A DNA stretch of 64,000 nt from Candidatus Brocadia sinica JPN1. Lineage in GTDB: Bacteria; Planctomycetota; Brocadiia; Brocadiales; Brocadiaceae. Location: positions 3,469,052 through 3,533,051 of the forward strand of contig NZ_BAFN01000001.1 in NCBI RefSeq assembly GCF_000949635.1, written 5' to 3'. A model generated the notes under the pieces. It worked only from the letters and a program-made list of their open reading frames with translations. It was not told the origin of the DNA and did not search any database. Each line of letters opens with the position of its first letter. The first letter of the stretch is position 1. A program made the position numbers and the translations under genes. This document shows, piece by piece, positions 52,432 through 62,798 of this stretch.

Positions 52432-54096
52432 TCAGCCCATATACCCCAATCCTTTCAACCGTTCAGCGATCTTGGCCTCTTCATCCTCAGAAATTTTTTG
52501 GATGGCGCTTGTTCTTTTAACCTGGATGGACTGGTATTCAACTCCTTTTAACTCCTTATTCAATATATCGGTCAATACCTTACCATCCATATACGTGGGG
52601 ATCTGTTTGTTGAGTAGATAAAGAACTGTGGGGACGATGTCTATGATTTCTGCATTTTGTACTTGATGGTTTTTCTTGATGTCTTTTCCGATGGCAATGA
52701 AGATGCCGTGTTGTCTGTGACAGCCGGAACGATAGAGCTTATATTGCATAGCAGGCATGAGCATCTCCGGGGCAAGGCCGACCTGAATGACATACCCCTC
52801 TGCCATGTCAATTATCAGGTCGGGGGCATTTGATACGAGGTCTTCAGTGTATATCTCTTCCCTCCTATAGACCTTTTGGATGATATTTTTTGATGTTTTT
52901 GGGTCTTTGATGGTGTATAACTTTTCAATTATCTGATCCCTGAGGGCTTCGTATTCCTTTCCCGGTTCAATAATGCCTTCAGGTTGACGACCTTTGAGAT
53001 TGATCCAGACATTCTGGCCCGACAGGGAGCAGAAATATGCCTTTGTCTGCGACCAGTCAACGCTTCCCAAGCCGGTATCCACGGTGGGAGTAAGTGACTT
53101 AAGTCTCAGCCAGTCTGGTATCATACGGTCAACCCATCGTCCAACGCCCATTTTATATGTTAACTTTTTCAGGGTAGTTTTTATAGCCCTCAGGAGTTCG
53201 GTATTGATAGATAGTGGCGGTTTTGGTTTTAAACTCAAGATATCCATGTCATAAAAATATTTGTTGATATAAAAATCCTTGTGAAGCCCCCCAAACCCAT
53301 GGTCGGAGACGATCATGACAGTGGTATCTTCTGGAAGAGTGTCCAAAAATCGCTTCATGGCGATATCGAGATGTTGGTAGTAATCTTCAATGGCATCTTT
53401 ATATTTTTGAGATTTTTTAGGATCGTGAAGTGGATGGCTTGTCTCCATATGACGCCAGAAAAAATGCTGTATCCTATCCAGTTCATCAAACACTGCCATG
53501 AAAAGATCGGGTTGGTATTTATTGTAGAGATAATGGACGGCCTTTTCCTGTATATCGGTGACTTTATAGAGTTCATCAAGGAAGGCATCCTCCCTTCCCC
53601 CCATAATCGTTCCCACATCAATACTGAATTGTAATCCATGTAAATAGTTCTTTAACTCTTCTTTGAGGGATGCGGGGTATATGAAATTCGAGTTTGTATC
53701 AGGAGTACCAAGACCCGCAACCATAAAGCCATTAACGGCTTCTGGAGGATAGGTCATGGGCATATTAAAGATACCTGATGTCATGCCGTAGGTGTCGAGG
53801 ATATTCCAGATGGCAGGGGTCTTTCTATCGTTTGAGGTGACATTTCTGAGTTCGTAGTTATCGTTACGAATGGTGAAAAAGTCGAAGATATTATGTTTGC
53901 CGGGGTTCACACCGGTAAAGGCAGATGTCCAGGCTGGCGCACTGAGAGGGGGGATAGTACTATTTAAATTTCCATAACTACCGTTTTCAATGAGATATTT
54001 AAATGTGGGCAATTGCCCTTTGCGAATCATGGGATGAATAATATCCCATGTGGCGCCGTCCAGTCCAATGATGACAATTTTATTTGGTTTATTCAT
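52432..54096 (-). CDS. Alkaline phosphatase-superfamily phosphohydrolase/phosphomutase-like protein
   Basis: 554 residues. VIIGLDGATWDIIHPMIRKG, LSAPAWTSAFTGVNPGKHNI (nucleophile Ser/Thr region) and VMIVSDHGFGG are the metal- and phosphate-binding segments of the type I phosphodiesterase/AlkP fold (COG3379 type). No signal peptide, so probably cytoplasmic. Substrate unknown; relatives act on nucleotide- or lipid-linked phosphates. Starts 3 bases after pyrF and is probably in the same transcript. Confidence 0.83.
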   Translation of the reverse strand: MNKPNKIVIIGLDGATWDIIHPMIRKGQLPTFKYLIENGSYGNLNSTIPPLSAPAWTSAFTGVNPGKHNIFDFFTIRNDNYELRNVTSNDRKTPAIWNILDTYGMTSGIFNMPMTYPPEAVNGFMVAGLGTPDTNSNFIYPASLKEELKNYLHGLQFSIDVGTIMGGREDAFLDELYKVTDIQEKAVHYLYNKYQPDLFMAVFDELDRIQHFFWRHMETSHPLHDPKKSQKYKDAIEDYYQHLDIAMKRFLDTLPEDTTVMIVSDHGFGGLHKDFYINKYFYDMDILSLKPKPPLSINTELLRAIKTTLKKLTYKMGVGRWVDRMIPDWLRLKSLTPTVDTGLGSVDWSQTKAYFCSLSGQNVWINLKGRQPEGIIEPGKEYEALRDQIIEKLYTIKDPKTSKNIIQKVYRREEIYTEDLVSNAPDLIIDMAEGYVIQVGLAPEMLMPAMQYKLYRSGCHRQHGIFIAIGKDIKKNHQVQNAEIIDIVPTVLYLLNKQIPTYMDGKVLTDILNKELKGVEYQSIQVKRTSAIQKISEDEEAKIAERLKGLGYMG

Positions 54097-54099
54097 ATT

Positions 54100-55056
54100 C
54101 TATTTAAGAATCTTTCTTATTTCTTCATTCATCTTAATTACTGCCTCCTGTGTTGCGTCTTTCCAAGCACTTATACCATATTTTTTCTCCCAGGGGGAAA
54201 TATTGTATGCATAAAGGATGGAACGAGAGGCGCTGATGATAGCCCCAAGGCCATCAGGGTTAAAGCAATGTGCGATATCCTTTGCTGTAGCGCCCTGGGC
54301 ACCATAGCCTGGTACAAGAAAATAAGCAGCAGGCATAATCTTTCGCAATTTCGATATTTCGTGAGAAAATGTAGCTCCCACGACAGCCCCAACTGCGCTG
54401 TATCCCTGTTTGCCAATGAAGTCTTTTCCCCAGGCATGTGTCTTTTCTGCGATAATTTCATGGAGTTTTTTTGTCCCACACATGATGTCCTGGAGTTCAC
54501 CTGAGGATGGATTTGATGTTTTTACGAGGATAAATATACCTTTGTTATGTTTCCTCGCTGTTTGTAAAAAGGGGATCAGGCTGTCGGTTCCTAAAAGGGG
54601 GTTAACGGTTATGGCATCAGCGGCGAATGGGATTTCAACGATATTATCTATGTGTACCTCACCGATATGGGCATTGGCATATGCCTCAGCGGTGCTGGGG
54701 ACATCACCTCTTTTTACATCGCCAATTACTATCAACCCTTTTTGTCTGGCGTATTGAATAGTTTCCGCATATGCCCAAACACCCCACCAGCCATAAAGTT
54801 CATAAAATGCAATCTGGGGTTTGACAATGCTCACATATGGTGTGATAAGGTCGATAACCTGTGTATTAAATTCCAGAATAACACGGGATGCATATTCAAG
54901 TGCCTGTTTTTGAGAAGCGGAGAACTTCTGCTTAATAGTATCCGGGATGAGTTTAAAAGAGGGGTCTAAACCTACCACTACACAGCTATTTTTTCTGCGG
55001 ATGGCTGAGACAAGCTGGTCGGCAAAATTTTCTCTGATGTCAGAGACTACAGCCAA
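54100..55056 (-). CDS. pyrF: Orotidine 5'-phosphate decarboxylase (long, type 2)
   Basis: 318 residues. CVVVGLDPSFKLIPD, the catalytic VIGDVKRGDVPSTAEAYA (Lys-Asp set) and VNPLLGTDSLIPFL, with SNPSSGELQD, identify the longer OMP decarboxylase group. It makes UMP from OMP. TTG start with AAGGA 8 bases upstream. Lies between trpG/pabA and the AlkP-fold gene. Confidence 0.93.
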   Translation of the reverse strand: MAVVSDIRENFADQLVSAIRRKNSCVVVGLDPSFKLIPDTIKQKFSASQKQALEYASRVILEFNTQVIDLITPYVSIVKPQIAFYELYGWWGVWAYAETIQYARQKGLIVIGDVKRGDVPSTAEAYANAHIGEVHIDNIVEIPFAADAITVNPLLGTDSLIPFLQTARKHNKGIFILVKTSNPSSGELQDIMCGTKKLHEIIAEKTHAWGKDFIGKQGYSAVGAVVGATFSHEISKLRKIMPAAYFLVPGYGAQGATAKDIAHCFNPDGLGAIISASRSILYAYNISPWEKKYGISAWKDATQEAVIKMNEEIRKILK

Positions 55057-55099
55057 AATTGTTTTCCTTAAGTCTCAAGTTTTGATGATAATCAAGTAA

Positions 55100-55663
55100 C
55101 TAAAGGGACAAGAAATTTTTAAGAAGTTTTGGACCTTCTGCGGTTAAAAAGGATTCGGGATGAAACTGTACCCCTTCTAAAGGATACTCTTTATGGCGAA
55201 TACCCATAATCTCATCATCGTCTGCCCTGGCGGTAACTTCAAGACAATCGGGCAATGTATCTTCTTTGACGATAAGAGAATGATAACGAGTGGCTTCAAA
55301 AGGATTGGAAAGTCCCCGGTAAATGGTTTTGCAGTCGTGTTTGATCATAGATGTCTTTCCATGCATAAGTCTTCGTGCACGAATAACTTCAGCCCCATAT
55401 GTATATGCAATGCACTGGTGGCCCAGACAAACCCCGAGAATCGGTATTTTCCCTGAGAACTGTTTTATAATATCATTAGAGATGCCTGCTTCCTTGGGTG
55501 TACAGGGTCCCGGAGATATAATGATATGGTCAGGTTTCTTCTCCTCTATTTCCCCAAGGCTGACCTTATCATTTCTAAATACTTCCATTCTTGCGCCAAA
55601 TGCGCCAATTTGTTGCACTAAATTATAGGTGAAGGAGTCGTAATTATCGATAATGATTATCAT
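55100..55663 (-). CDS. trpG: Anthranilate / aminodeoxychorismate synthase glutamine amidotransferase subunit
   Basis: 187 residues. The nucleophile elbow GVCLGHQCIAYTYGA, the oxyanion-strand PGPCTPKEAG and FHPESFLTAEG with His-x-Glu form the class I glutaminase triad. It supplies ammonia to TrpE or PabB; many organisms use one subunit for both, and no trpE or pabB is nearby to decide. Divergent from nusA. Confidence 0.92.
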   Translation of the reverse strand: MIIIIDNYDSFTYNLVQQIGAFGARMEVFRNDKVSLGEIEEKKPDHIIISPGPCTPKEAGISNDIIKQFSGKIPILGVCLGHQCIAYTYGAEVIRARRLMHGKTSMIKHDCKTIYRGLSNPFEATRYHSLIVKEDTLPDCLEVTARADDDEIMGIRHKEYPLEGVQFHPESFLTAEGPKLLKNFLSL

Positions 55664-55784
55664 AAAAGTATTTCCCTTTTACAAATATTAGCAAAATAAA
55701 TTTTGAATATCAAAGAGATTTTAAGTGGTAATTAAACAAGTTCTTGCATTCACTGTTAGTAAATGCCATTACCATAAAAACAAC

Positions 55785-55813
55785 TTGACAATATTCGTTT
55801 TTTTTGTTAAATT
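55785..55813 (+). promoter_or_regulatory. Sigma-70 type promoter for the nusA-infB operon
   Basis: TTGACA (55785-55790), 17 bases, TAAATT (55808-55813). The predicted start near 55820 gives a leader of about 200 bases before nusA, long enough for the terminator-like hairpin at 55924. Confidence 0.6.
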
Positions 55814-55923
55814 TTGTTAATTGTATTAACTGTTAAGCGACACTGGGATAAGATCGATGTGTTATCCTTAAAGAATTTTGTGTAGTTATATATAGACTGG
55901 CCAAAAGGGGGAAAAGTTTGCGA

Positions 55924-55950
55924 AAGTGGGGATAACCCACTTTTTTATTT
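55924..55950 (+). terminator. Intrinsic terminator-like hairpin in the nusA leader (possible attenuator)
   Basis: AAGTGGG (55924-55930), loop GATAA, CCCACTT (55936-55942) followed by TTTTATTTT. It lies about 100 bases after the predicted promoter and 75 bases before the nusA start. There is no upstream plus-strand gene for it to terminate (trpG is divergent), so it more likely attenuates the operon. In B. subtilis nusA expression is autoregulated by a NusA-dependent leader terminator. Confidence 0.65.
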
Positions 55951-56025
55951 TAAGGAGTATATTTTTTCCCTTAGAGTGTTCTTTCTGGTTAGTCTTTGAT
56001 TAACGACTTAAGTAAAAAGGTATTT

Positions 56026-57102
56026 ATGGATAAAGAAAGTTTACTACGTCTAGTAGATAGTTTACACAGGGATAAAGAAATTGCCAAAGATGTTGTGTTT
56101 CAGGGTATAGAGGCCGCTCTAACTACCGCTGCCCGAAAACATTTTAAATCCCAGGAGACGGTTTCTATTCAAATTGATAGAAATACGGGAGAAATTTTGG
56201 CGAGGGAGGGTGATCGTAAAATCGATCCTTCCGAATTGGGCAGGATTACGGCGCAAACTGCGAAACAAGTTATCATTCAGAAGATACGGGAAGCTGAGAG
56301 GGACGTTATATACGAGGATTTTGTTAGCCGGAAGGGTGCCATTGTCAGTGGAACTGTCCAAAGGTTCGAAGGACCTACGATCATTGTTAACCTTGGGAAA
56401 ACAGAAGGCATCCTGCACAAATTGGAACAAATTGATGATGAACATTATAATACGAATGAACGGGTCAGGGCGATTGTCTTTGATGTGAAAAAAGTAGGAA
56501 CTCGGGTGCGGATATTACTTTCAAGGACGCATCCTGATTTTGTCCGGAGGCTTTTTGAATTAGAAGTACCTGAAATTGCGGAAAATACCATTGAAATTAA
56601 GGCCCTGGCAAGAGAGCCTGGTCATAGGACCAAGATTGCTGTGGCTTCAAGCGATCAAAATGTGGATTGCGTCGGTGCGTGTGTGGGTGTGCGTGGGTCT
56701 CGGATTAAGAATATTGTGGATGAATTAAATGGTGAGAAGATTGATATTATTCGGTGGAGTGATGAACCAGAGGTGTTGTTGCCCAATGCACTGAAACCTG
56801 CGGAAGTTTCAGGGATTATTCTGTCGGCAGAGAACCAGGTTGCGACTATTGTGGTACCAAATGATCAACTTTCTCTGGCAATTGGCAAGAGGGGACAAAA
56901 TGTACGTCTTGCATCCCGGTTAACGTCATGGGATATTGATATTATCACAGAATCGGAATTTGAAGAAAGGCAAAAAGAGGGTGCCGCAGGACTTACAGAG
57001 GTTGCAGAGTCGAACAAAAGGCCTTCTGATAATTCAAAGACGACAAATGGGGGGGCGGTGGCTGAGCATATTAAAGCGGGTGGGGAAAAAGAGGGAGTAT
57101 AA
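56026..57102 (+). CDS. nusA: Transcription termination/antitermination protein NusA
   Basis: 358 residues from the ATG at 56026 (AAGG upstream); the frame extends to 55996 without a site. N-terminal polymerase-binding domain (IAKDVVFQGIEAALTTAARK), S1 domain (GTVQRFEGPTIIVNLGKTEG), then two KH domains (VDCVGACVGVRGSRIKNIV and LAIGKRGQNVRLASRLTSWD). No C-terminal acidic repeats, as in most non-proteobacterial NusA. NusA modulates pausing, termination and antitermination. rimP, which often precedes nusA, is not upstream here. Confidence 0.95.
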   Translation: MDKESLLRLVDSLHRDKEIAKDVVFQGIEAALTTAARKHFKSQETVSIQIDRNTGEILAREGDRKIDPSELGRITAQTAKQVIIQKIREAERDVIYEDFVSRKGAIVSGTVQRFEGPTIIVNLGKTEGILHKLEQIDDEHYNTNERVRAIVFDVKKVGTRVRILLSRTHPDFVRRLFELEVPEIAENTIEIKALAREPGHRTKIAVASSDQNVDCVGACVGVRGSRIKNIVDELNGEKIDIIRWSDEPEVLLPNALKPAEVSGIILSAENQVATIVVPNDQLSLAIGKRGQNVRLASRLTSWDIDIITESEFEERQKEGAAGLTEVAESNKRPSDNSKTTNGGAVAEHIKAGGEKEGV

Positions 57103-57145
57103 TAATAAATATATGGAAATTATTTTGATTATCTTAGGAGTTTAA

Positions 57146-59383
57146 ATGGGAAAAATTCGGATCAGTTTACTTGCAAAAGAGCTGGGGGTTAAGAGTAGCC
57201 TGTTGATTGATAAATGTCATGAAAAAGGGTTGACTCACATTACGCACCATGCGAATACACTAGTTTCTGAGCAGGCGGAAATGATAAGACAATTGTTCCA
57301 ACCGGGTGCAAAGGTGACTCCTACGAAAGAAGAGCCCAAAATAAAAGAGGTTCCCGTTTCACATGCAGTGGTTGAACAGAAAAAGGCTGAGAAAACGACA
57401 TCGCAAGCCGGTGGTGTAAAAGTTATTCAACCGAGTAAAATTGTTAGAATCCCCAAAAGTGCACCCACTCCGCATCAGCAACAGCGTGTTGTAAAGATGA
57501 CCCCGGTAAAAACATATTGGAAGAAGAAACAGCCGCCAGGTGTTGTGTCTTTCAGGAAAAAAGAACACGGAGGGGAAGTTGTCGAATCAAAAAAACCAGC
57601 AGTTAAGGAGAAAGAAACAAAGGTTGTTATGGAACCACCGATAACGGTAAAAGATCTTTCTTCTAAGTTAGGGATTCGTGCAAATGAGATTATCACCAAG
57701 TTACTCCTCGAACACAATGTGCGTTCAACAATCAATCAGATATTAAGCGAAGAGATTGTACAGTTGTTAGGCATTGAATATGGGGTGGAGATTGAAATTA
57801 GAAAAAAAGAGGCCGTGGGAGAACGTGATTTCATGGCCGAGCAGGTATCTACAAAAGCCGAGGACATGGTGCATCGTGCACCGATCGTGACTTTTTTGGG
57901 GCATGTTGACCATGGAAAAACCTCACTCCTTGATAGTATTCGTCAAACAAATGTTGCCGCGGGAGAAATAGGTGGGATTACGCAGCATATTGGTGCGTAT
58001 AAGGTGGAAATGCATGGAAAACACGTAGTATTTCTTGATACACCTGGCCATGAAGCATTTACAGCTATGCGGGCAAGGGGAGCAAATATTACCGATGTGG
58101 TGGTGCTCGTTGTGGCGGCCGATGATGGAGTGATGCCTCAAACGGAAGAGGCATTAAATCATGCAAAAGCTGCTAATGTGCCGATTGTTGTTGCGGTGAA
58201 TAAAATTGATAAACCCGGTGCCAATTCGCTGAGAGTTAAACAACAGCTTGCAAGTCTGGATTTAATCCCTGAAGAATGGGGTGGAAAGACGCAGTTTGTT
58301 GAGACTTCAGCTGTTACGAAAAAGGGAATCGATACCTTGCTTGAAAGGCTTTTGCTGGAGTCTGAAATTCTGGAACTAAAAGCAAACCCTAAAAATCCGG
58401 CACGAGGAGTGGTATTGGAGGCTCGCCTTAGTGAGGGACGAGGAGTTGTTGCTAATGTCTTAATACAAGAAGGCACCTTGCATGAAGGAGATATTATCCT
58501 TTGTGGCAGGACTTTCGGTAGGGCGCGTCTCGTTACGAACGAAAGGGGATTGGAGGTACAAGAGGCAGGTCCGTCAACACCGGTATCCGTTTCTGATTTT
58601 TCTGAAGTTCCTGAGGCTGGAGACAAATTTTACGTCGTCAGCGATATACAAAGGGCAAGAGAGATTGCTCAGGAAAGACAAAAGAAAGAACGTGAAACCT
58701 CTCTGGCAAAACACCAGCATGTTACGCTGGATAGCCTGTATTCCAAAATTGCTGAAGGGAACGTAAAGGAAATCAAAATAATATTAAAGGCTGATTATAA
58801 GGGTTCTGTTGAAGTACTCAAAAAGGCATTAGAAGAACTTTCAACTCCTGAAATAAAAGTGAGAATATTACACTGTGGTGTCGGTGGTATTACAGAATCG
58901 GACGTGCTTCTGGCTGATGCATCGGATGCCATTGTGATTGGGTTTTATGTGACGACCGAGGATAAGGCACGCATACTGGCAGAAGAAAAAGGGGTGGAAA
59001 TCAGGCTCTACAAAATTATCTATGATGCAACAAACGAAATAAAAGCTGCCATGGAAGGTATGTTAGAACCAGAATCTAAAGAGGTTGTATTAGGTCAGGT
59101 CGAAATACGGCAAGTTTACAATATCTCAAAGTTTGGTAATGTTGCTGGTTGTTATGTAAAAACGGGTAAAATTACAAGAAATGCTTCCATCCGTTTAATT
59201 CGGGATAACATTATCATTTATGACGGGAAATTAGAGTCTTTAAAGGTAGTTAAAGATGATGTCAGAGAGGTTAGGGCAGGATTTGAATGTGGGCTGAAAA
59301 TTGCCAATTATGATGATATTAAAGTGGGGGATGTTGTGGAGGCATACGAAGTCCAAAAGATAGCAAGGGTCCTAACGGTATAG
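57146..59383 (+). CDS. infB: Translation initiation factor IF-2
   Basis: 745 residues. An N-terminal IF2_N helix ([20 protein letters not shown]), a variable linker and a second IF2_N module (about 165-215) precede the GTPase with [12 protein letters not shown] (P-loop), DTPGHEAF and NKIDKPGAN. Domains II, III and IV follow, the last containing the fMet-tRNA binding region. It delivers initiator tRNA to the ribosome. Second gene of the nusA operon. Confidence 0.96.
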   Translation: MGKIRISLLAKELGVKSSLLIDKCHEKGLTHITHHANTLVSEQAEMIRQLFQPGAKVTPTKEEPKIKEVPVSHAVVEQKKAEKTTSQAGGVKVIQPSKIVRIPKSAPTPHQQQRVVKMTPVKTYWKKKQPPGVVSFRKKEHGGEVVESKKPAVKEKETKVVMEPPITVKDLSSKLGIRANEIITKLLLEHNVRSTINQILSEEIVQLLGIEYGVEIEIRKKEAVGERDFMAEQVSTKAEDMVHRAPIVTFLGHVDHGKTSLLDSIRQTNVAAGEIGGITQHIGAYKVEMHGKHVVFLDTPGHEAFTAMRARGANITDVVVLVVAADDGVMPQTEEALNHAKAANVPIVVAVNKIDKPGANSLRVKQQLASLDLIPEEWGGKTQFVETSAVTKKGIDTLLERLLLESEILELKANPKNPARGVVLEARLSEGRGVVANVLIQEGTLHEGDIILCGRTFGRARLVTNERGLEVQEAGPSTPVSVSDFSEVPEAGDKFYVVSDIQRAREIAQERQKKERETSLAKHQHVTLDSLYSKIAEGNVKEIKIILKADYKGSVEVLKKALEELSTPEIKVRILHCGVGGITESDVLLADASDAIVIGFYVTTEDKARILAEEKGVEIRLYKIIYDATNEIKAAMEGMLEPESKEVVLGQVEIRQVYNISKFGNVAGCYVKTGKITRNASIRLIRDNIIIYDGKLESLKVVKDDVREVRAGFECGLKIANYDDIKVGDVVEAYEVQKIARVLTV

Positions 59384-59489
59384 TAATTGCTCTTAGCTTT
59401 GCCTGGCATTTTTAGAAAAAGATTTTTAACCCCTTGTTATCCTCCTTCTTGGCAATTGGGACAATTTTAATTGCGACTATGATGCACTT

Positions 59490-59801
59490 ATGAAATTAGA
59501 GTTTTACAAGTCTGATGATGCCGTAATTGGAGTTCTCAATATTCGATTGGTAATCCGGAGTGCAAATACCTTAAAGGACAAACGTCGCATCATTAAGAGC
59601 CTGAAAGATCGTGTTAAAAATAATTTTAACGTCTCTGTCTCAGAAATTGGAACTTTAGATCATTGCCAATATTCCAGATTAGGGATAGCAATGGTAGGAA
59701 ATGATAAGGGATATGTGAATAGTGTCTTGTCGAATTTACTTAATATGTTCCGAATCTCAACTTCTGTAGAGCTTGTTGGTTATCACCTCGAATTTGTTTA
59801 A
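59490..59801 (+). CDS. DUF503 family protein
   Basis: 103 residues. VIGVLNIRLVIRSANTLKDK, KRRIIKSLKDRVKNNFNVSV and SEIGTLDHCQYSRLGIA match DUF503, small ferredoxin-like-fold proteins commonly found between infB and rbfA, as here. Function unknown but the location suggests ribosome assembly. The intergenic gap to infB (about 100 bases) shows no terminator. Confidence 0.88.
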   Translation: MKLEFYKSDDAVIGVLNIRLVIRSANTLKDKRRIIKSLKDRVKNNFNVSVSEIGTLDHCQYSRLGIAMVGNDKGYVNSVLSNLLNMFRISTSVELVGYHLEFV

Positions 59802-59890
59802 TTCCATTCGTAAGAGATGTACATCCATATTGTAAATCCCTTTTTAGTGATATGTATACTTTTTTGTTTACAATAAAGAAGGGGGTTGTT

Positions 59891-60268
59891 ATGCCTTCAA
59901 GAAGAGTAGAGCGATTGTCTGAATCAGTTAAACAAGAGGTAAGTAAAATCATACTTTACGAACTCAAAGACCCTCGGATAAGTTTTATTACGGTTACCAA
60001 TGTTGAACTTGCGTCTGATTTAAAAAGAGCAAAGGTGTATATCTCTGTTTTGGGGGATGCTCTTACTCAGAGAAAAACCTTGCAGGCGCTGGAACATGCC
60101 AGAGGGTTTATTCAAGCAAAGGTGGGCGCACACCTGCAGATAAGATATACGCCATTGTTGACGTTTTATTTGGATGAATCGTTAAAAAAAAGTCAGCATA
60201 TTTCAAACCTTATTGACGAGGCAGTTAAGGGGAGTGACATTACAATTGAAGGTGAGTTAGAAGAATGA
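59891..60268 (+). CDS. rbfA: Ribosome-binding factor A
   Basis: 125 residues from the ATG at 59891 (GGGGG upstream); the frame extends to 59852 without a site. [40 protein letters not shown] and [12 protein letters not shown] are the RbfA KH-like fold. RbfA matures the 30S subunit and is needed for 16S rRNA processing and cold adaptation. Its end overlaps hisG (ATGA). Confidence 0.94.
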   Translation: MPSRRVERLSESVKQEVSKIILYELKDPRISFITVTNVELASDLKRAKVYISVLGDALTQRKTLQALEHARGFIQAKVGAHLQIRYTPLLTFYLDESLKKSQHISNLIDEAVKGSDITIEGELEE

Positions 60269-61137
60269 AAAAATTACATTTAGGTTTACCGAAAGGCAGT
60301 CTTCAGGAAGCAACAATTGAAATGATGAAAAAGGCGGGTTATACTGTCCACGTTAGTCCCCGGTCTTATTACCCTTCGATCGATGACGATGAAATTTCCA
60401 TACGATTAATCAGGCCGCAAGATATGTCCAGATATGTTGAAAAAGGGATTATTGATGCTGGTCTGACCGGCGCAGATTGGGTGAGAGAAGCTGGTTCTGA
60501 TGTGAAAGTGGTTGTGAGTCTTGTGTACGCTAAACAACAGTTGACGAAGGTAAAATGGGTTTTAGCTGTGCCTGAAAGTTCGACCATCCGCACCGTGGAT
60601 GATCTGCAGAATAAAAAGATTGCGACGGAGCTTGTGAACGTGACACGGCAGTATCTCGCAGAACGTGGGGTGGTTGCCGATATTGAATTTTCTCATGGTG
60701 CTACCGAGGCAAAGGCTCCAGACTTAGTAGATGCGATTGTAGAACTTACCGAAACAGGGAGTAGTCTGAAGGCAAACAAACTTCGTATCATTGAGATCGT
60801 TATGGAATCTTCAACTCAGCTTATTGCCAGTCATCATGCGTGGAAAGATGAATGGAAACGTACAAAAATAGAGAATCTTGCAATGCTATTTGAAGGAGCT
60901 ATTATTGCCCGTGCAAAGGTTGGATTAAAGATGAATGTTCCAAACGGGGCCCTGGATCAGGTGCTAAAAAAATTGCCTGCATTGAGAAAACCAACGGTCT
61001 CTACACTGTCTGAAGGGGCTGGTTATGCAATTGAAACTGTGCTGGATGAAACAGTGGCAAGAAGCATCACTCCTGAGTTAAAAAGAGCCGGAGCTGAAGG
61101 GATTATTGAATATCCATTAAATAAAGTTATTCTTTAA
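60265..61137 (+). CDS. hisG: ATP phosphoribosyltransferase (long form)
   Basis: 290 residues, the hexameric long form with a C-terminal regulatory domain. [30 protein letters not shown] and the PRPP-binding [18 protein letters not shown] identify it. It catalyses the first step of histidine synthesis and is normally inhibited by histidine through the C-terminal domain. Overlaps rbfA by 4 bases; no other his genes are adjacent. Confidence 0.94.
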   Translation: MKKLHLGLPKGSLQEATIEMMKKAGYTVHVSPRSYYPSIDDDEISIRLIRPQDMSRYVEKGIIDAGLTGADWVREAGSDVKVVVSLVYAKQQLTKVKWVLAVPESSTIRTVDDLQNKKIATELVNVTRQYLAERGVVADIEFSHGATEAKAPDLVDAIVELTETGSSLKANKLRIIEIVMESSTQLIASHHAWKDEWKRTKIENLAMLFEGAIIARAKVGLKMNVPNGALDQVLKKLPALRKPTVSTLSEGAGYAIETVLDETVARSITPELKRAGAEGIIEYPLNKVIL

Positions 61138-61182
61138 GATGCGGGAGTTCCGATATGTTAAGGATATACAAAGAAGTATGAA

Positions 61183-62760
61183 ATGTTATTTGTCAAATCT
61201 TTTTCTGTTATTTTTGTTTTTATAATACTCTTCTCTATTAGTTTCCAGGGATGTAGTAGTATTGCAGCTAAACATGACAGTCAATCCTTGCCGGTTATTG
61301 AGAGCAGCCCTTTGCACGCTCAAGAGAAAGCGCATGCCTATTTTTGTGCCGGATATTTTTCCCTGTTGGATAGGGATTGGGAAAATGCGGCTGCTAATTT
61401 TGAAAAAGCGATTCAACTAGATCGTTCTTCGGGAAGAATTATGCAACATTTAGCTACATGCTATTTCCAGTTAGGAAAGAATGAAAAGTCGATCGATTAT
61501 CTCGAAAAATTAGCCAAAATCAAACCAAATGAATTTAGCGTGCATTATACATTGGCTACACTGTATGAAACTGTTGGAAAATATAGGGAGGCTATTGAGG
61601 AATATGAATACGCTCGCCAGTGTAAAACAACAAAGCTGGACCACGTATTTTTGGCGGATACTCTCTACCGACTTGCCAATCTTTATATGCAGGAAGGTAT
61701 GATGGAAAAGGGGATAGAATGTTATAAGAGCATGTTCGACATGAAACTTGTAAGTGAACCGGCAAAGATATATTATGAGATCGGTCAGAAATATTTCGAA
61801 AAAAATGATACAAAAAAGGCCCTGGAATATTTTTTAAAGGTAAAAGAGGCTGATCCAAAGTTGAGTTTTGCAAGTTTTTATCTCACTCTCTGCTATGATG
61901 CACTTCATGACTATGACAACGCCATTAAAGAGGCAAAGGTTTTTTTGGAAAAAGAACCTGATAACTGGGTTATGCGCCTAGCCTTGTCCGAGATATACGA
62001 GAAAACAAACAATGAGTCCCAACAAAGCGAAGAAATTAAAAAAATCGAGGAAATTCTCAAAAAAAATATAGATGCTGGAAGTAAGAACTCGAAGGAATAT
62101 TTCTTGCTATGCCAAATTTATAGAAATCAACGTAAAATTGATAAAGCAATCGCAGTTGTTGAGAATATGAAATTGATTCCTTTGGATAAAGAAACAATAC
62201 GGGATATTCATTTTTTGTTGGCGAATCTTTATTACGAAGATAAAAGATTCGATAGAGTAGAAGAAGAATTGCAGATGGCCTTAAAGCTCGATCCTGATTT
62301 TCATGAAGCAAATAACTTTCTTGGTTACCTGTTTGTTGAAAACAATAGAAATTTGGACGAAGCAATTCAGCTTATTAACAAGGCGTTAAAAGCACAACCC
62401 CGGAATGGCGCATATCTTGATAGTTTGGGCTGGGCCTATTACAAGAAGGCACAGGTGGAAGGAAGACATGATTATTTAATTAAGGCGCTTCAAAAGTTAT
62501 TGGAAGCTGTACAATTTCTGGAAGAACCGGATATCTATGATCATATCGGGGATGTTCATTATAGTTTGGGGAATTGGGACGAAGCTGTTAATGCCTGGAG
62601 GAAGGCGCAGGACTTATATAAGAAGATGTTTAATCAAGAAGTACAGATAGAGAACATTACGACGAAATTGGAAAAACTAAAGAGGTTAATATCTGTGGAA
62701 GAAACAGGCTCAAAGGTTATCAAAAAACGTATAGAGGTTAAAAGTGGCATTCAACCATGA
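61183..62760 (+). CDS. TPR-repeat lipoprotein
   Basis: 525 residues. A lipoprotein signal (hydrophobic stretch then SFQGCSS, with Cys at about residue 24) is followed by some ten TPR units (for example NAAANFEKAIQLDRSSGRI and EATNFLGYLFVENNRNLDEA-like sequence). The whole looks like a scaffold in the periplasm, possibly at the outer membrane. Partner unknown. 45 bases after hisG and ahead of yebC. Confidence 0.83.
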   Translation: MLFVKSFSVIFVFIILFSISFQGCSSIAAKHDSQSLPVIESSPLHAQEKAHAYFCAGYFSLLDRDWENAAANFEKAIQLDRSSGRIMQHLATCYFQLGKNEKSIDYLEKLAKIKPNEFSVHYTLATLYETVGKYREAIEEYEYARQCKTTKLDHVFLADTLYRLANLYMQEGMMEKGIECYKSMFDMKLVSEPAKIYYEIGQKYFEKNDTKKALEYFLKVKEADPKLSFASFYLTLCYDALHDYDNAIKEAKVFLEKEPDNWVMRLALSEIYEKTNNESQQSEEIKKIEEILKKNIDAGSKNSKEYFLLCQIYRNQRKIDKAIAVVENMKLIPLDKETIRDIHFLLANLYYEDKRFDRVEEELQMALKLDPDFHEANNFLGYLFVENNRNLDEAIQLINKALKAQPRNGAYLDSLGWAYYKKAQVEGRHDYLIKALQKLLEAVQFLEEPDIYDHIGDVHYSLGNWDEAVNAWRKAQDLYKKMFNQEVQIENITTKLEKLKRLISVEETGSKVIKKRIEVKSGIQP

Positions 62761-62798
62761 GTTTTTTCTAAAAATATTTTTAGGAGAAATAAAAGAAA

